A stretch of DNA of 64,000 nt from Sanguibacter suarezii NBRC 16159 (GTDB taxonomy: Bacteria > Actinomycetota > Actinomycetes > Actinomycetales > Cellulomonadaceae), in NCBI RefSeq assembly GCF_001552735.1, contig NZ_BCRT01000016.1, forward strand, positions 288,209 to 352,208, written 5' to 3'. Below the pieces are notes generated by a model that worked only from the letters and a program-made list of their open reading frames with translations, made no database searches and was not told where the DNA came from. Positions within the stretch are counted from its first letter, which is position 1; each line of letters starts with the position of its first letter. Below are positions 1 to 9,276 of this stretch, one piece after another. Position numbers and translations under genes: made by a program.

Positions 1-1153
1 TCAGCGCCCCGCCGAGGACCGCACCGAGGTAGGTGAAGATGTTGAGCCGCGCCACGGCCTGGTCGGTGACCGCCTCGACGGAGAGCCCGGTCCGTGATGC
101 GTCGGCCGGCCTGGTCGAGCGCGCTGCCGCCTCGGTGGCACGGTCCCCCGCAGCCGAGAAGGCGAGCGGAGCGACGACGCCGAGGCCCAACCCGGCAGCA
201 GCGAAGCCGAGCAGCGCGACCGGCCAGCCGGGGGCCAGCGCGACGGCCAGCAGCCCCACGGTGCCGATGGTCCCGCCCAGGCGCACCACCGTGACCCGGC
301 CGGCGCGGGCGACCCAGGAGTCGGCGAAGAGCCGGGAGGCGATGAGGGTGGCCTGGTAGGCGGCGTAGCCGAGGGGGGCCACCGCCGTGCTGGCGTCGAG
401 CACGTCCCGCAGGAACGGGGCGCCCCACGTCGAGGCGGCGGAGTCGGCCACGGGGAAGGCGAGCATCGCCGCGCCGAGCACGACGATGGTTGACAACGGC
501 ACCGATGCGGCAAGCCGGGCGGGCACCGCGCCCTGCGGCGAGACACCCGGGACCGGGTCCTCGCGGACGAGGCCGCGGGAGAGGACCGCCGTCGCGGCGA
601 TCACGACGAGGGCGACGAGCGGGAGCGACCGGTCGAGCTCCACGTCCAGCAGCGCCGCGCCCGAGACACTGAGCGCGCCGAGCACGCCACCGGCGGCGTT
701 GGCGGCGAAGAACGAGGCGAGCACGCTGCGCCCGTAGCCGCGCTCGACGGTGATGCCCTGCATGCTCATCGAGGCGTCCACTGCTCCCAGGCACAGGCCG
801 TAGGCGGCGAAGGCGACGAAGAAGGTGGGCCACGTCGTCGCGAAGCCGACCGCGAGGACCGTCAGCGCCACACCGACCAGCCCGCCCGTGACGACCCGGG
901 CGGAGCCCAGGCGCGCGGCCAGCAGACCCGAGAGAGCGCTCCCAGCGCCGGCGAAGACGCAGACCCCCAGGACCACGAGGGTGATGACGCCGTCGTCCAT
1001 GCCGAGCCGGTCCTTGTAGTTCGGCACGTTCGTCAGCATGATCGCGAAGGCCATGCCCTGGACGGCGTAGGCCGCGGTGACGCTCACCCGGGCGCGGCGC
1101 CGCTCCGCGGGCACGAACGGCGCGGGCGGGATGGTCCGGGGTGCGGAAGTCAT
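1..1153 (-). CDS. MFS transporter, 3' end cut off by the window edge
   Basis: The frame opens with ATG at 1153 and stays open through position 1, so about 384 residues are visible and the C-terminus lies outside the window. The translation alternates hydrophobic helices with short basic loops, as in 12-helix major facilitator transporters; visible helices include LGVCVFAGAGSALSGLLAA and LVALVVIAATAVL. It follows folD on the same strand after a strong hairpin (1177-1217) and has its own TAGTGT -10 element only 6 nt before the ATG, so it is probably transcribed separately as a leaderless message. The substrate cannot be inferred. Family assignment is from hydropathy and composition rather than a diagnostic motif. 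Confidence 0.75.
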   Translation of the reverse strand, partial: MTSAPRTIPPAPFVPAERRRARVSVTAAYAVQGMAFAIMLTNVPNYKDRLGMDDGVITLVVLGVCVFAGAGSALSGLLAARLGSARVVTGGLVGVALTVLAVGFATTWPTFFVAFAAYGLCLGAVDASMSMQGITVERGYGRSVLASFFAANAAGGVLGALSVSGAALLDVELDRSLPLVALVVIAATAVLSRGLVREDPVPGVSPQGAVPARLAASVPLSTIVVLGAAMLAFPVADSAASTWGAPFLRDVLDASTAVAPLGYAAYQATLIASRLFADSWVARAGRVTVVRLGGTIGTVGLLAVALAPGWPVALLGFAAAGLGLGVVAPLAFSAAGDRATEAAARSTRPADASRTGLSVEAVTDQAVARLNIFTYLGAVLGGAL

Positions 1154-1176
1154 GGCCGCACACTAGCCCCTCGACG

Positions 1177-1217
1177 CCGACGGGACCTCTCGAGTTCATC
1201 TCGAGAGCTCCCGTCGG
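1177..1217. terminator. Hairpin after folD
   Basis: Arms 1177-1194 and 1200-1217 pair over 17 of 18 positions (one C-C mismatch) around a 5-nt TTCAT loop. It lies between the folD stop and the next gene on the same strand. There is no T-tract, as is common in high-GC actinobacteria, so termination is inferred from stem strength and position. Confidence 0.65.
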
Positions 1218-1252
1218 TGCTGGTCACGTGCTGATCACACGGTCACACGGGG

Positions 1253-2146
1253 TCAGGCGCCCGTCGCTGCGAGCTGACGCTCGGCGCTGTCGACGACGTT
1301 CGCGAGCAGCATGGCGCGCGTCATCGGGCCGACGCCGCCCGGGTTGGGCGAGATCCAGCCCGCGACCTCGGCCGCGGCCGGGTCGATGTCTCCCACGACC
1401 ACAGACTTGCCGGTCTCCGGGTCCGTCGCGCGACTCACGCCGACGTCGATGAGCACGGCGCCGGCCTTGACGTCCTCCGCGCGGACGATGCCCGGGACGC
1501 CCGCCGCCGCGACGATCACGTCGGCCGAGCGCAGGTGCGACGACAGGTCCGTGGTCCCGGTGTGGGTGAGGGTGACCGTGGCGTTGACCGCGCGGCGGGT
1601 GAGCAGCAGGCCGATCGACCGGCCCACCGTGGTCCCACGGCCGACGACGACGACGTGCTTGCCGGCCAGGTCGATCCCGTTGCGCTCGATGAGGTCGATG
1701 ATCCCCGCCGGGGTGCACGGCAGCGAGGAGGTGATCGGCTCGTTGGTGCGCAGCACCAGGCGGCCGAGGTTCATCGGGTGCAGGCCGTCGGCGTCCTTGT
1801 CGGGGTCGATGAGCTCGAGCACCCGGTTGGTGTCGATGCCGGCGGGCAGCGGCAGCTGGACGATGTAGCCGGTGCAGGCCGGGTCGTCGTTGAGGCGGCG
1901 CACGGCAGCCTCGATCTCGTCCTGGGTCGCCTCGGCGGGCAGGTCCTCACGGATGGAGGCGATCCCCACCTCGGCGCAGTCACGGTGCTTGCCGGCGACG
2001 TACCAGGTGGACCCGGGGTCCGAGCCCACGAGCAGGGTGCCCAGCCCAGGAGTCGAGCCGGCCTCGCGCAGCGCGCTGACGCGGGCGGTCAGCTCGGCCT
2101 TGATCTGCGCCGCAGCGGCCTTGCCATCAAGAATCTGTGCAGTCAT
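1253..2146 (-). CDS. folD: Bifunctional methylenetetrahydrofolate dehydrogenase / methenyltetrahydrofolate cyclohydrolase
   Basis: FolD interconverts 5,10-methylene-, 5,10-methenyl- and 10-formyl-tetrahydrofolate in the cytosol with NADP. The 297-residue length is normal for the family. Visible motifs are the catalytic region around Tyr49 and Lys53 (TWYVAGK), QLPLPAGID in the folate site, the dinucleotide-binding [11 protein letters not shown] and the C-terminal [14 protein letters not shown] 2146 is preceded by AAGGAGAA about 5 nt away. It lies 68 nt downstream of glyA on the same strand with a perfect 12-bp hairpin between them, so the pair may be co-transcribed under the glyA riboswitch. 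It supplies the 10-formyl-THF used by purN and purH and hydrolysed by purU. Confidence 0.97.
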   Translation of the reverse strand: MTAQILDGKAAAAQIKAELTARVSALREAGSTPGLGTLLVGSDPGSTWYVAGKHRDCAEVGIASIREDLPAEATQDEIEAAVRRLNDDPACTGYIVQLPLPAGIDTNRVLELIDPDKDADGLHPMNLGRLVLRTNEPITSSLPCTPAGIIDLIERNGIDLAGKHVVVVGRGTTVGRSIGLLLTRRAVNATVTLTHTGTTDLSSHLRSADVIVAAAGVPGIVRAEDVKAGAVLIDVGVSRATDPETGKSVVVGDIDPAAAEVAGWISPNPGGVGPMTRAMLLANVVDSAERQLAATGA

Positions 2147-2174
2147 GACGTTCTCCTTCGTTCCACCGACCAGC

Positions 2175-2203
2175 CCCTCCCCCGCGCCCAGCGCGGGGGA
2201 GGG
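2175..2203. terminator. Perfect 12-bp hairpin between glyA and folD
   Basis: Arms 2175-2186 and 2192-2203 are exact reverse complements around a 5-nt loop. The hairpin starts 12 nt after the glyA stop and ends about 29 nt before the folD start. It could be a partial terminator setting the glyA:folD ratio or an mRNA-stabilising element; the sequence does not decide. Confidence 0.6.
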
Positions 2204-2214
2204 ATCAGGTGGGG

Positions 2215-3504
2215 TCAGTACTGCTGGAGGCCGGGGTACAGGGGGAAGTCGGCCGTGAGCTTGTCCACGCGCACCTTGAGGGCGTCGACGTCGGTCGCGG
2301 CACCGTCCTTGAGGGCCGTGGCGATGATGTCGGCCACCTCGGTGAACTCGACGTCGCCGAAGCCGCGCGAGGCGAGCGCGGGCGTCCCGATGCGCAGGCC
2401 CGAGGTCACGCGCGGAGGGCGCGGGTCGAAGGGCACCGCGTTGCGGTTGACCGTGATGCCGACGGCGTGCAGGAGGTCTTCAGCCTGCTGGCCGTCCAGC
2501 TCGGAGTGGCGCAGGTCGACGAGCACGAGGTGCACGTCGGTGCCACCGGTGAGGACGGAGACGCCGGCCTTCGTGACGTCGTCGGCCACGAGGCGGTCGG
2601 CGATGATCTTCGCCCCGCGCAGCACGCGCTCCTGACGCTCGGCGAACTCGGCCGAGCCGGCGATCTTGAAGGCCACGGCCTTCGCGGCGACGACGTGCAT
2701 GAGCGGGCCACCCTGCTGCCCGGGGAAGACGGCCGAGTCGATCTTCTTGGCGTACTCCTCCTTGGACAGGATGAAGCCGGACCGCGGACCACCGATGGTC
2801 TTGTGCACGGTCGAGGAGACGACGTCGGCGAAGGGCACCGGGCTCGGGTGCAGGCCGGCGGCGACGAGACCGGCGAAGTGCGCCATGTCGACCCAGAGCT
2901 TCGCACCGACCTCGTCGGCGATCGCCCGGAAGGCGGCGAAGTCGAGGTGGCGGGGGTAGGCGGACCAGCCACCGATGATGACGTCAGGGCGCTCGGCCAG
3001 GGCAGTCTCGCGGACCTTGTCCATGTCGACCAGGTGCGTGGTGGGGTCCACGCCGTAGGCGGAGACGTCGTAGAGCTTGCCGGAGAAGTTGATCTTCATG
3101 CCGTGCGTGAGGTGACCACCGTGGGCCAGCTCGAGGCCGAGGATCTTGTCGCCCTTGTTGATGAGGGCGTGCAGCACGGCGGCGTTGGCCGTGGCACCGG
3201 AGTGCGGCTGGACGTTGGCGTGCTCGGCGCCGTAGAGCGCCTTGACGCGGGCGATCGCGAGGTTCTCGGCGATGTCGACCTGCTCGCAGCCGCCGTAGTA
3301 GCGGCGACCGGGGTAGCCCTCGGCGTACTTGTTGGTCAGCACCGAGCCCTGGGCCTCCAGGACGGCGCGCGGGACGAAGTTCTCGCTCGCGATCATCTCG
3401 AGGGTGTCGCGCTGGCGGGCCAGCTCACCGTCGAGGACGGCGGCGATCTCGGGGTCGACCTGGGCCAGGCCCTGGTTCATAACGGTCTCATTCTGGGCGG
3501 TCAT
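2215..3504 (-). CDS. glyA: Serine hydroxymethyltransferase
   Basis: GlyA is a PLP enzyme that moves the serine hydroxymethyl group to THF, giving glycine and 5,10-methylene-THF, the substrate of the adjacent folD product. The protein is 429 residues. The PLP lysine is Lys235 in [13 protein letters not shown], and the substrate region [15 protein letters not shown] and YYGGCE are clear. The frame runs upstream to 3687, but the added residues are translated riboswitch sequence; ATG 3504 has GGAG 4-7 nt upstream and begins the conserved protein. About 250 nt of 5' leader carries a ZTP-type riboswitch (3626-3753), so expression is probably raised when 10-formyl-THF is short. Confidence 0.97.
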   Translation of the reverse strand: MTAQNETVMNQGLAQVDPEIAAVLDGELARQRDTLEMIASENFVPRAVLEAQGSVLTNKYAEGYPGRRYYGGCEQVDIAENLAIARVKALYGAEHANVQPHSGATANAAVLHALINKGDKILGLELAHGGHLTHGMKINFSGKLYDVSAYGVDPTTHLVDMDKVRETALAERPDVIIGGWSAYPRHLDFAAFRAIADEVGAKLWVDMAHFAGLVAAGLHPSPVPFADVVSSTVHKTIGGPRSGFILSKEEYAKKIDSAVFPGQQGGPLMHVVAAKAVAFKIAGSAEFAERQERVLRGAKIIADRLVADDVTKAGVSVLTGGTDVHLVLVDLRHSELDGQQAEDLLHAVGITVNRNAVPFDPRPPRVTSGLRIGTPALASRGFGDVEFTEVADIIATALKDGAATDVDALKVRVDKLTADFPLYPGLQQY

Positions 3505-3625
3505 GCTTCTCCTTGCAGCGGGAGGCGGCAGGCAGACCCCGTGCGGGACCTGCTCAGTCGAAGAGCCTGCTGTGCGAGAGGCCCAGATGCGCTCATCCGG
3601 GCACCGCACACAGAGGTGGGTGACC

Positions 3626-3753
3626 GGGGCCCAGGCGAACGACCCGAAGTCGGAAAAACGTGTCGCTCCCCGGTGGTGGTCCACCATGCGATCCGCGGTT
3701 GTCCCTGTCTCCAGGTCCGACCACCGGTTCGGCTGCGCCAGTCACGACGTGGG
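3626..3753 (-). promoter_or_regulatory. ZTP (pfl) riboswitch upstream of glyA
   Basis: Read on the minus strand the leader has both conserved cores of the pfl/ZTP riboswitch in order: a GUCGUGACUGGCG-type core (rc of about 3736-3749), the CACCACCGGGGAGCGAC core (rc of 3662-3678) and, after a linker, UCGCCUGGGC (rc of 3629-3638). A 17-nt part of the second core is identical in the purH leader. The class binds ZTP/ZMP, which accumulate when 10-formyl-THF is limiting, and activates folate and purine genes. The expression platform between 3625 and the glyA start was not resolved. Confidence 0.88.
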
Positions 3754-3755
3754 AG

Positions 3756-3761
3756 AGCCTA
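3756..3761 (-). promoter_or_regulatory. -10 element for the glyA leader
   Basis: TAGGCT on the minus strand, followed 5-7 nt later by the first base of the riboswitch core. This is the spacing expected if transcription starts at about 3749. No convincing -35 was seen. Confidence 0.5.
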
Positions 3762-3800
3762 ACGCATGAGGTCCCGGCCACGCCAGAGCCCCCAGAGGAT

Positions 3801-3823
3801 GGGACGCCCAGCTGCGGCGTCCC
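3801..3823. terminator. Hairpin downstream of mmsB
   Basis: Arms 3801-3808 and 3816-3823 (GGGACGCC / GGCGTCCC) pair perfectly around a 7-nt loop, 34 nt after the mmsB stop. Likely terminator of the sugar transporter operon, insulating it from the glyA promoter. Confidence 0.5.
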
Positions 3824-3856
3824 CCCTCCAGGGGCTCGAGTGCGCGCGTCGGCGGG

Positions 3857-5029
3857 TCAGCCGAGGCGGGTGCGGCGCTTGTTCACCATGTCGAAGGCGA
3901 CCGCGGCGAGCAGCACCATGCCCTTGATGGTCTGCTGCCAGGCGGAGTCGACCGCCATGATCGACAGACCCATGTTGAGCACGCCCATGATGAGCGCACC
4001 GATCATCGCGCCAGAGATCTTGCCGACGCCGCCGGTCACTGCGGCGCCGCCGATGAAGCACGCTGCGATCGCGTCGAGCTCGTAGTTGTTCCCGGCGGTG
4101 GCCACACCCGCGCCGGCACGGGCGGTGGTGACGATTGCCGCGACACCGGCGAGCGCGCCCATGTTGACGAAGATGCCGAAGTCCACCCGGCGGGCGTTGA
4201 CCCCGGACAGCACCGCCGCGTGACGGTTGCCTCCGACGGCGTAGATGTGACGACCGAAGACGCTCCGGTTGAGCATGAAGGAGTAGGCGATGATGAGGAA
4301 CCCGACGATGAGCAGCACGATCGGCGTCCCACCCGAGCTCAAGGACAGCCAGTAGGTGAAGACACCGATGATCACCGCGGTGACCGCGATCTTGAGGACG
4401 AAGGCCGGCATCGGTTCGACAGCGAGGTCGTGCTTGCGCAGCGAGCTCCGAGAGCGCCACTGGGTCACCGCGAAGGCCACGATCCCGATGCCACCCACGC
4501 ACAGGGTGACCACGTCGAGATCACCGACGAAGCCGAACCAGTTGGGCAGCGACCCGCTGGAGATCGAGTTGAAGTCCCTGGGCAGCCCCGCCACGGTGGT
4601 GCCGACGAGGACGATCGTCAGGCCGCGGAAGATGAGCATCCCGGCAAGGGTCACGATGAACGCTGGGATGCCGACGTAGGCCACCCAGAATCCTTGCCAC
4701 ATGCCCACGAGGGCGCCGATGACGATGGTGAGCAGACATGCCAGCAGCCAGGGCATGTCCCAGCGGGTGAGCATGATGGCGCACAGACCGCCGGTGAAGG
4801 CCACGACCGAGCCGACCGAGAGGTCGATGTGGCCCGCGATGATCACCATCATCATGCCGATCGCGAGGATCATCACGTAGGCGTTCTGCTGGAACAGGGC
4901 TGCGACGTTGTCCGGGTAGAGGAGCCGACCGTCGGTGAGCACCTGGAAGAACACGACGATGACGATCAGAGCCGCGACGATCCCGTACTGGCGAAGGTTG
5001 CGACCGAGGTATTCACGGACGGCGTTCAT
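3857..5029 (-). CDS. mmsB: Monosaccharide ABC transporter permease, MmsB/GguB type
   Basis: A 390-residue inner-membrane permease of the ribose/xylose-type (CUT2) ABC importers. Most of the protein is hydrophobic helices, and it has the family features GHIDLSVGSVVAF near residue 85 and ARAGAGVATAGNNYELDAIAACFIG-type sequence near the C-terminus. ATG 5029 overlaps the upstream ATPase stop by one base (TAATG), which argues for translational coupling and against the longer upstream reading. It is the last gene of a three-gene operon with mmsA and the chvE-like binding protein. The length matches MmsB/GguB proteins, longer than RbsC or XylH-like subunits. The transported sugar is unknown; xylose, arabinose, galactose or glucose are plausible for the family. 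Confidence 0.9.
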   Translation of the reverse strand: MNAVREYLGRNLRQYGIVAALIVIVVFFQVLTDGRLLYPDNVAALFQQNAYVMILAIGMMMVIIAGHIDLSVGSVVAFTGGLCAIMLTRWDMPWLLACLLTIVIGALVGMWQGFWVAYVGIPAFIVTLAGMLIFRGLTIVLVGTTVAGLPRDFNSISSGSLPNWFGFVGDLDVVTLCVGGIGIVAFAVTQWRSRSSLRKHDLAVEPMPAFVLKIAVTAVIIGVFTYWLSLSSGGTPIVLLIVGFLIIAYSFMLNRSVFGRHIYAVGGNRHAAVLSGVNARRVDFGIFVNMGALAGVAAIVTTARAGAGVATAGNNYELDAIAACFIGGAAVTGGVGKISGAMIGALIMGVLNMGLSIMAVDSAWQQTIKGMVLLAAVAFDMVNKRRTRLG

Positions 5030-6576
5030 TAGACTGCGGCTCCCTTGCCCATGGTCATGTACTGCATGAGGGTTTCTTGTGTGGCATCTGCTCGAGCCAC
5101 CTCTCCGGTGATCCGACCCTGGCTCATCGCGTAGGTGCGGTCGCACAGCCCGATGAGCTCGGGCAGCTCGGAGGAGATGACGATGACGGCCTTGCCCAGG
5201 TCGGCAAGAGCGTTGATGATGCCGTAGATCTCGTACTTTGCGCCCACGTCGATACCGCGGGTGGGCTCGTCGAGGATGAGCACGTCAGGGTCGGAGTTCA
5301 CCCACTTGCTCAGCACGACCTTCTGCTGGTTGCCGCCCGAGAGCTTTCCGACCACGGCCTCGACCGTGGGTGACTTGATCCGGAAGTCGCCGCGGTACTT
5401 CTCGGCCACCTTGATCTCGGCTTCGGTCCCCACGATGCCCCAGTGGGCCACCTTGCCCAGCGCGGAGGCGGAGATGTTCTCCCGGATCGTCTGGATGAGG
5501 TTGAGCCCGTAGCGCTTGCGGTCCTCGGTCGTGTACGCGACGCCGTGCCCGATGGCCTCGGAGACGGTGCGCATGCTCACCGGCTTGCCGTCCTTGTAGA
5601 CCGTCCCGGAGATCCGAGAGCCGTAGGAGCGTCCGAACACGCTCATCGCCAGCTCCGTGCGCCCGGCCCCCATGAGTCCTGCCAGGCCGACGATCTCTCC
5701 GGCATGAACGGTGATGTTCGCGTCCTGGACGACGAGCCGCTCGGAGTCGATGGGGTGGTGCACCGTCCAGTTCTCCACGCGCAGCACCTCGGCGCCGATC
5801 ACGGGGGTGTGGTCGGGGAACCTGCTGTCCATGGACCGCCCGACCATGGACCGGATGATGCGGTCCTCGGTCACCGGCTCGTCGCCGTGGAGGTCGAGGG
5901 TCTCGATCGTGGCGCCGTCCCGGATGATCGTCACCCGGTCGGCGATCGCGGAGATCTCGTTGAGCTTGTGGGAGATGATGATGCAGGTGATCCCGTTGTC
6001 GCGGAACTGAGCGATCAGAGCGAGCAGGTGGGCGCTGTCCTCGTCGTTCAGGGCGGCCGTGGGCTCGTCGAGGATGAGCAGGTCGACCTTCTTGGACAGG
6101 GCCTTGGCGATCTCCACGAGCTGCTGCTTGCCGACGCCGATGTCCATGGCCTTGACCTGCGGGCTGTCCGTGAGGCCGACGCGGGCGAGGAGCTCGCTGG
6201 CGTCACGCATGGCGAGGTTCCAGTCGATGATCCCCGCCGCCGACCGCTCGTTGCCGAGGAAGATGTTCTCCGCGATGGACAGGTACGGGATGAGGGCCAG
6301 CTCTTGGTGGATGATCACCACGCCGCGTGCCTCGCTGTCCCGGATGGACCGGAAGTCGCAGTCCTTGCCGTTGAGCACGATCGTGCCGTCATAGCTGCCG
6401 TGGGGGTACACCCCGGACAGCACGTTCATGAGGGTCGACTTCCCGGCCCCGTTCTCCCCGCAGATCGCGTGGACCTCCCCACGCCTGACGCTCAGCGTGA
6501 CGTCGCTGAGCGCCTTGACGCCGGGGAACTCCTTGGTGATCTCGCGCATCTCGAGGATGTAGTCGTTGTCACCCAT
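5029..6576 (-). CDS. mmsA: Monosaccharide ABC transporter ATP-binding protein with two nucleotide-binding domains
   Basis: The 515-residue protein has two ABC ATPase domains in tandem, as in RbsA/XylG/MmsA. Domain 1 has Walker [14 protein letters not shown], a degenerate signature [12 protein letters not shown] and Walker [12 protein letters not shown]. Domain 2 has a degenerate P-loop [12 protein letters not shown], signature [14 protein letters not shown] and [14 protein letters not shown]. This asymmetry is normal in the sugar CUT2 family. ATG 6576 is preceded by GAGGAG at 5-10 nt. It drives import with the MmsB permease, whose start overlaps its stop codon, and lies 109 nt downstream of the binding protein gene. 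Confidence 0.93.
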   Translation of the reverse strand: MGDNDYILEMREITKEFPGVKALSDVTLSVRRGEVHAICGENGAGKSTLMNVLSGVYPHGSYDGTIVLNGKDCDFRSIRDSEARGVVIIHQELALIPYLSIAENIFLGNERSAAGIIDWNLAMRDASELLARVGLTDSPQVKAMDIGVGKQQLVEIAKALSKKVDLLILDEPTAALNDEDSAHLLALIAQFRDNGITCIIISHKLNEISAIADRVTIIRDGATIETLDLHGDEPVTEDRIIRSMVGRSMDSRFPDHTPVIGAEVLRVENWTVHHPIDSERLVVQDANITVHAGEIVGLAGLMGAGRTELAMSVFGRSYGSRISGTVYKDGKPVSMRTVSEAIGHGVAYTTEDRKRYGLNLIQTIRENISASALGKVAHWGIVGTEAEIKVAEKYRGDFRIKSPTVEAVVGKLSGGNQQKVVLSKWVNSDPDVLILDEPTRGIDVGAKYEIYGIINALADLGKAVIVISSELPELIGLCDRTYAMSQGRITGEVARADATQETLMQYMTMGKGAAV

Positions 6577-6685
6577 CCGTGCTCCTCACTCATTCCTGCT
6601 CTGCTGCTGTTCTGCTCGGCCGCCACTCGGGCGCGGCGCCGGTCCTGGGTGGCCGCCAGACCCCCACGACCGACGCCGCGATGAG

Positions 6686-7813
6686 TCAGAGGCCGAGCTG
6701 GTCGGCCGTGTAGAACTCGGACTCGACGAGCATCGACTCGATGGTGTCCGGGGTGACGACCTGCGGCGGGAGGAGGAAGGACGGGACAACCTTGACGCCG
6801 TTGTCGTACGTCTCCTCGTCGTTGACGGTGACGTCCTCGCCGTTGACGATCTGGGTGACCATGGTCGCGACCTGGTCGCCCAGGGTGCGGGTGTCCTTCC
6901 ACACGGTCATCGACTGCATGCCGGCGATCATGTTCTTCACGTTCGGCTCGTCAGCGTCCTGACCGGTGATGAGGGGCCACTCCTCCGTGGCGTAGCCACC
7001 GCTGGTGAGGGCCTGCTCGATGCCCAGGGCGAGCGAGTCGTTCGGGGAGAGCACGACGTCGACCTTCTTGTCCGTGTAGAAGGAGTTGAGCCGGTTCTCC
7101 ATCTCCGACTGGGCCGTGGCGGACTCCCAGCCCTGGACGCCGATCGTGGTCCAGTCCTCGACGGTGGCCGGGGCCTTGCCGGACGGGACGACCAGCTGGC
7201 CCGAGGCGACGTAGGGCTGGAGCACGTCCCAGGCGCCCTTGAAGAAGAACTTCGCGTTGTTGTCGTCAGGGGACCCGGCGAAGGGCTCGAGGTTGAACGG
7301 GCCGGCGCCGTCAGCGAGCCCGAGCTGCTCCTCGATGAACTGGCCCTGGAGGGTCCCGACGAGCTCGTTGTCGAAGGTCGCGTAGTAGTCGACGTTGGGC
7401 GAGTCGTTGATGAGGCGGTCGTAGGCGATGACGGGGATGTCCTTGGCTGCGGCCGCCTCCAGGACCGGTCCGAGGGCAGTGCCGTTGATCGAGGCGATGA
7501 CCAGGACGTCCGCGCCGTCGTTGATCATGTTCTGCACCTGGGTGATCTGCGTGTCCACCTTGTTGTCGGCGTACTGCAGGGTCGTGGTGTAGCCCTCCTT
7601 CTTGAGCAGCTCTTCGAGGTGAGCACCATCCTTGTTCCAGCGCTCGAGGCTCTTGGTCGGCATGGCGATGCCGATGGTCGTCGAGTCGGATCCAGAACCC
7701 GAGCCTGAGGTTGAGGCGGAGTCGCTGTCACGCTCGGAGCTACATCCAGCAAGGGCTCCGAACAGCAGCGCCGAGCCCGCGAGGGCGGCAACCGTTTTGC
7801 GCAGTGACGTCAT
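6686..7813 (-). CDS. chvE: Sugar-binding lipoprotein, ChvE/XylF type
   Basis: Substrate-binding lipoprotein for the MmsAB transporter, tethered outside the membrane. The N-terminus has a lipoprotein signal ending in LAGC followed by an acidic/Ser-Gly linker. The mature part follows the periplasmic-binding-protein-1 sugar fold (TTIGIAMPTKSLERW at the start, DVLVIASINGTAL, DVVLSPNDSLALGIEQAL, LITGQDADEPN). Two ATGs are possible: at 7819 the AAGGA is only 1 nt away, while at 7813 it is 7 nt away, so 7813 (375 residues) is preferred. A promoter and palindromes lie upstream, divergent from a ROK repressor that probably controls it. The sugar is not identifiable. Confidence 0.88.
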   Translation of the reverse strand: MTSLRKTVAALAGSALLFGALAGCSSERDSDSASTSGSGSGSDSTTIGIAMPTKSLERWNKDGAHLEELLKKEGYTTTLQYADNKVDTQITQVQNMINDGADVLVIASINGTALGPVLEAAAAKDIPVIAYDRLINDSPNVDYYATFDNELVGTLQGQFIEEQLGLADGAGPFNLEPFAGSPDDNNAKFFFKGAWDVLQPYVASGQLVVPSGKAPATVEDWTTIGVQGWESATAQSEMENRLNSFYTDKKVDVVLSPNDSLALGIEQALTSGGYATEEWPLITGQDADEPNVKNMIAGMQSMTVWKDTRTLGDQVATMVTQIVNGEDVTVNDEETYDNGVKVVPSFLLPPQVVTPDTIESMLVESEFYTADQLGL

Positions 7814-7906
7814 CGTCATGTCCTTTTCACCGTTGAATAGGGGTGGACGTCGCCGATGCGTCGTCCGACGGCCGGGTGGATCGTTCCACCGTGGCCGGTG
7901 TCGAGA

Positions 7907-7935
7907 AAACTATGACCTCTGAGTTTGACCGTCAA
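7907..7935 (-). promoter_or_regulatory. Promoter of the chvE-mmsA-mmsB operon
   Basis: On the minus strand TTGACG (rc of 7930-7935) and TAGTTT (rc of 7907-7912) are separated by 17 nt. A GTCAAACTC half-site (rc of 7921-7929) fills the spacer, so a repressor bound there would block RNA polymerase. Confidence 0.6.
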
Positions 7936-7964
7936 CTCCAGAAACCACTTCGTTACCATTTTGT

Positions 7965-7979
7965 GTTTGAGCCTCAAAC
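7965..7979. promoter_or_regulatory. Candidate ROK operator palindrome
   Basis: GTTTGAGCCTCAAAC is a perfect 7-1-7 inverted repeat in the divergent region between the transporter and the ROK gene. The half-site TCAAACTC at 7974-7981 is repeated in inverted orientation at 7921-7928, inside the transporter promoter. TTTG...CAAA symmetry is typical of sugar-responsive ROK (XylR-like) operators; assignment to this ROK protein is inferred from position. Confidence 0.55.
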
Positions 7980-8030
7980 TCAAGGAGGTGGCTTGGATCA
8001 CAGCCGGCCCGCTGAGGTAGGCTCTGCGGC

Positions 8031-9275
8031 GTGATCATCGACCGATCCACGCCCGGATCGCAGGCGTCTCTCCGAGAAGCGAACAGAGCGCGCATCGTCG
8101 ACGCCGTGAAGCGCTTCGGTGGACTGACGCAGGTCGAGCTCGCGGAGGCCACTGGGCTGTCGACCGCGACCATCTCCACCATCGTCCGAGAGCTCACCGG
8201 CGCAGGAGTCGTGGACACCCGCCCCACCTCACGGTCTGGGCGCCGCGCACTCAAGGTCACCCTCGCCAGACAGCTCGGCCTCGTCGCCGGGATCCAGTTC
8301 GGCCACCGCCACCTCAAGGTGGCTCTGGGCGACTTCGGCCGCACGATCGTCGCCGAGCAGCAGATGCCGCTCCCCCTCGACCACCGTGTCGACACGGGGC
8401 TGGACCGAGCCGCGCTCCTCGTCGTGGACCTGCTGGAGCGGGTGGGCGCCTCGATGGACGAGCTCCTGACGATCGGCGTGGCACTGCCCGCTCCCGTCGA
8501 CACCGCGACCGGCATGATCTCGGTGCGCGGGGTGATGCGCGGCTGGGACGACCTGCACATCGGCCAGACCATGTCCAAGCGGCTCGCGCGCCCGGTCATC
8601 GTCGACAACGACGCCAACCTCGGCGCCCTCGCCGAGCACGAGCTGGGCGCCGGGCGCGGCTACCGCGACGTGGTCTTCGTCCGGGCCTCCTACACCACGG
8701 GCGCCGGCATCATCCTCGGCGGGCACCTGCACCGCGGGTACGCAGGCACCGCGGGCGAGATCGGGCACGTCCAGGTGGATCCCATGGGCGACATCTGCCG
8801 GTGCGGGAACCGCGGCTGCCTGGACACGGTGGTGGGATCGAGCGCGCTGCTGGACCTTGTGCGGTCCAGCCACGGCGACCTCACCCTCCGGGACATCATC
8901 CTGCGGGCCCGCGACGGCGACCCCGGCTGCGGACGCGTCATCGCCGACGCCGGTGAGCGGATCGGCAAGGTCGTGGCGCAGGTCGTCAACACGCTCAACC
9001 CCCAGCTCGTGGTGGTCGGTGGGGAGCTCGCCGCGGCCGGGGAGATCCTCGTGGCGCCGCTGCGCGAGGAGGCGCTGCGCCACACCGCGCAGAACACCAT
9101 CGCGCCGGTTGAGGTCGTGCTGGGCGAGCTCGGCCCCCAGGCCGAGGTGATGGGCGCCCTCACCCTCGCGCTGCAGTCCACCGAGGTTGCGACGGACCAC
9201 CAGACCATCACCGCGCTGACCGACGACTCCATGGCCGCACAGAGACACCTCGACGCACTCCGAACGAAGGATTGA
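8031..9275 (+). CDS. ROK-family transcriptional repressor
   Basis: 414 residues with an N-terminal winged helix (TQVELAEATGLSTATISTIVRELTGAGVV) followed by a ROK domain. The ROK zinc motif is present as CRCGNRGCLDT, and the sugar/phosphate-binding DNDANLGALAEHELG and GTAGEIGHVQ are clear. Regulators of this type bind palindromes and release them when a sugar binds. It is divergent from the ChvE-MmsAB operon with palindromes between, so that operon is the likely target. GTG 8031 has a TAGGCT -10 element 7 nt upstream (8018-8023) and no good ribosome-binding site, implying a leaderless transcript. It is followed after 1 nt by a sugar-type ABC ATPase gene. Confidence 0.92.
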   Translation: MIIDRSTPGSQASLREANRARIVDAVKRFGGLTQVELAEATGLSTATISTIVRELTGAGVVDTRPTSRSGRRALKVTLARQLGLVAGIQFGHRHLKVALGDFGRTIVAEQQMPLPLDHRVDTGLDRAALLVVDLLERVGASMDELLTIGVALPAPVDTATGMISVRGVMRGWDDLHIGQTMSKRLARPVIVDNDANLGALAEHELGAGRGYRDVVFVRASYTTGAGIILGGHLHRGYAGTAGEIGHVQVDPMGDICRCGNRGCLDTVVGSSALLDLVRSSHGDLTLRDIILRARDGDPGCGRVIADAGERIGKVVAQVVNTLNPQLVVVGGELAAAGEILVAPLREEALRHTAQNTIAPVEVVLGELGPQAEVMGALTLALQSTEVATDHQTITALTDDSMAAQRHLDALRTKD

Positions 9276-9276
9276 C

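Noticed and set aside
3505..3687. N-terminal extension of GlyA by 61 residues
   Set aside because: The extension translates riboswitch sequence, has no start signal and is absent from the family; ATG 3504 has a good ribosome-binding site.
2209..3762. A 517-codon plus-strand frame opposite glyA
   Set aside because: Antisense shadow of glyA and its riboswitch; the minus strand has the conserved enzyme.
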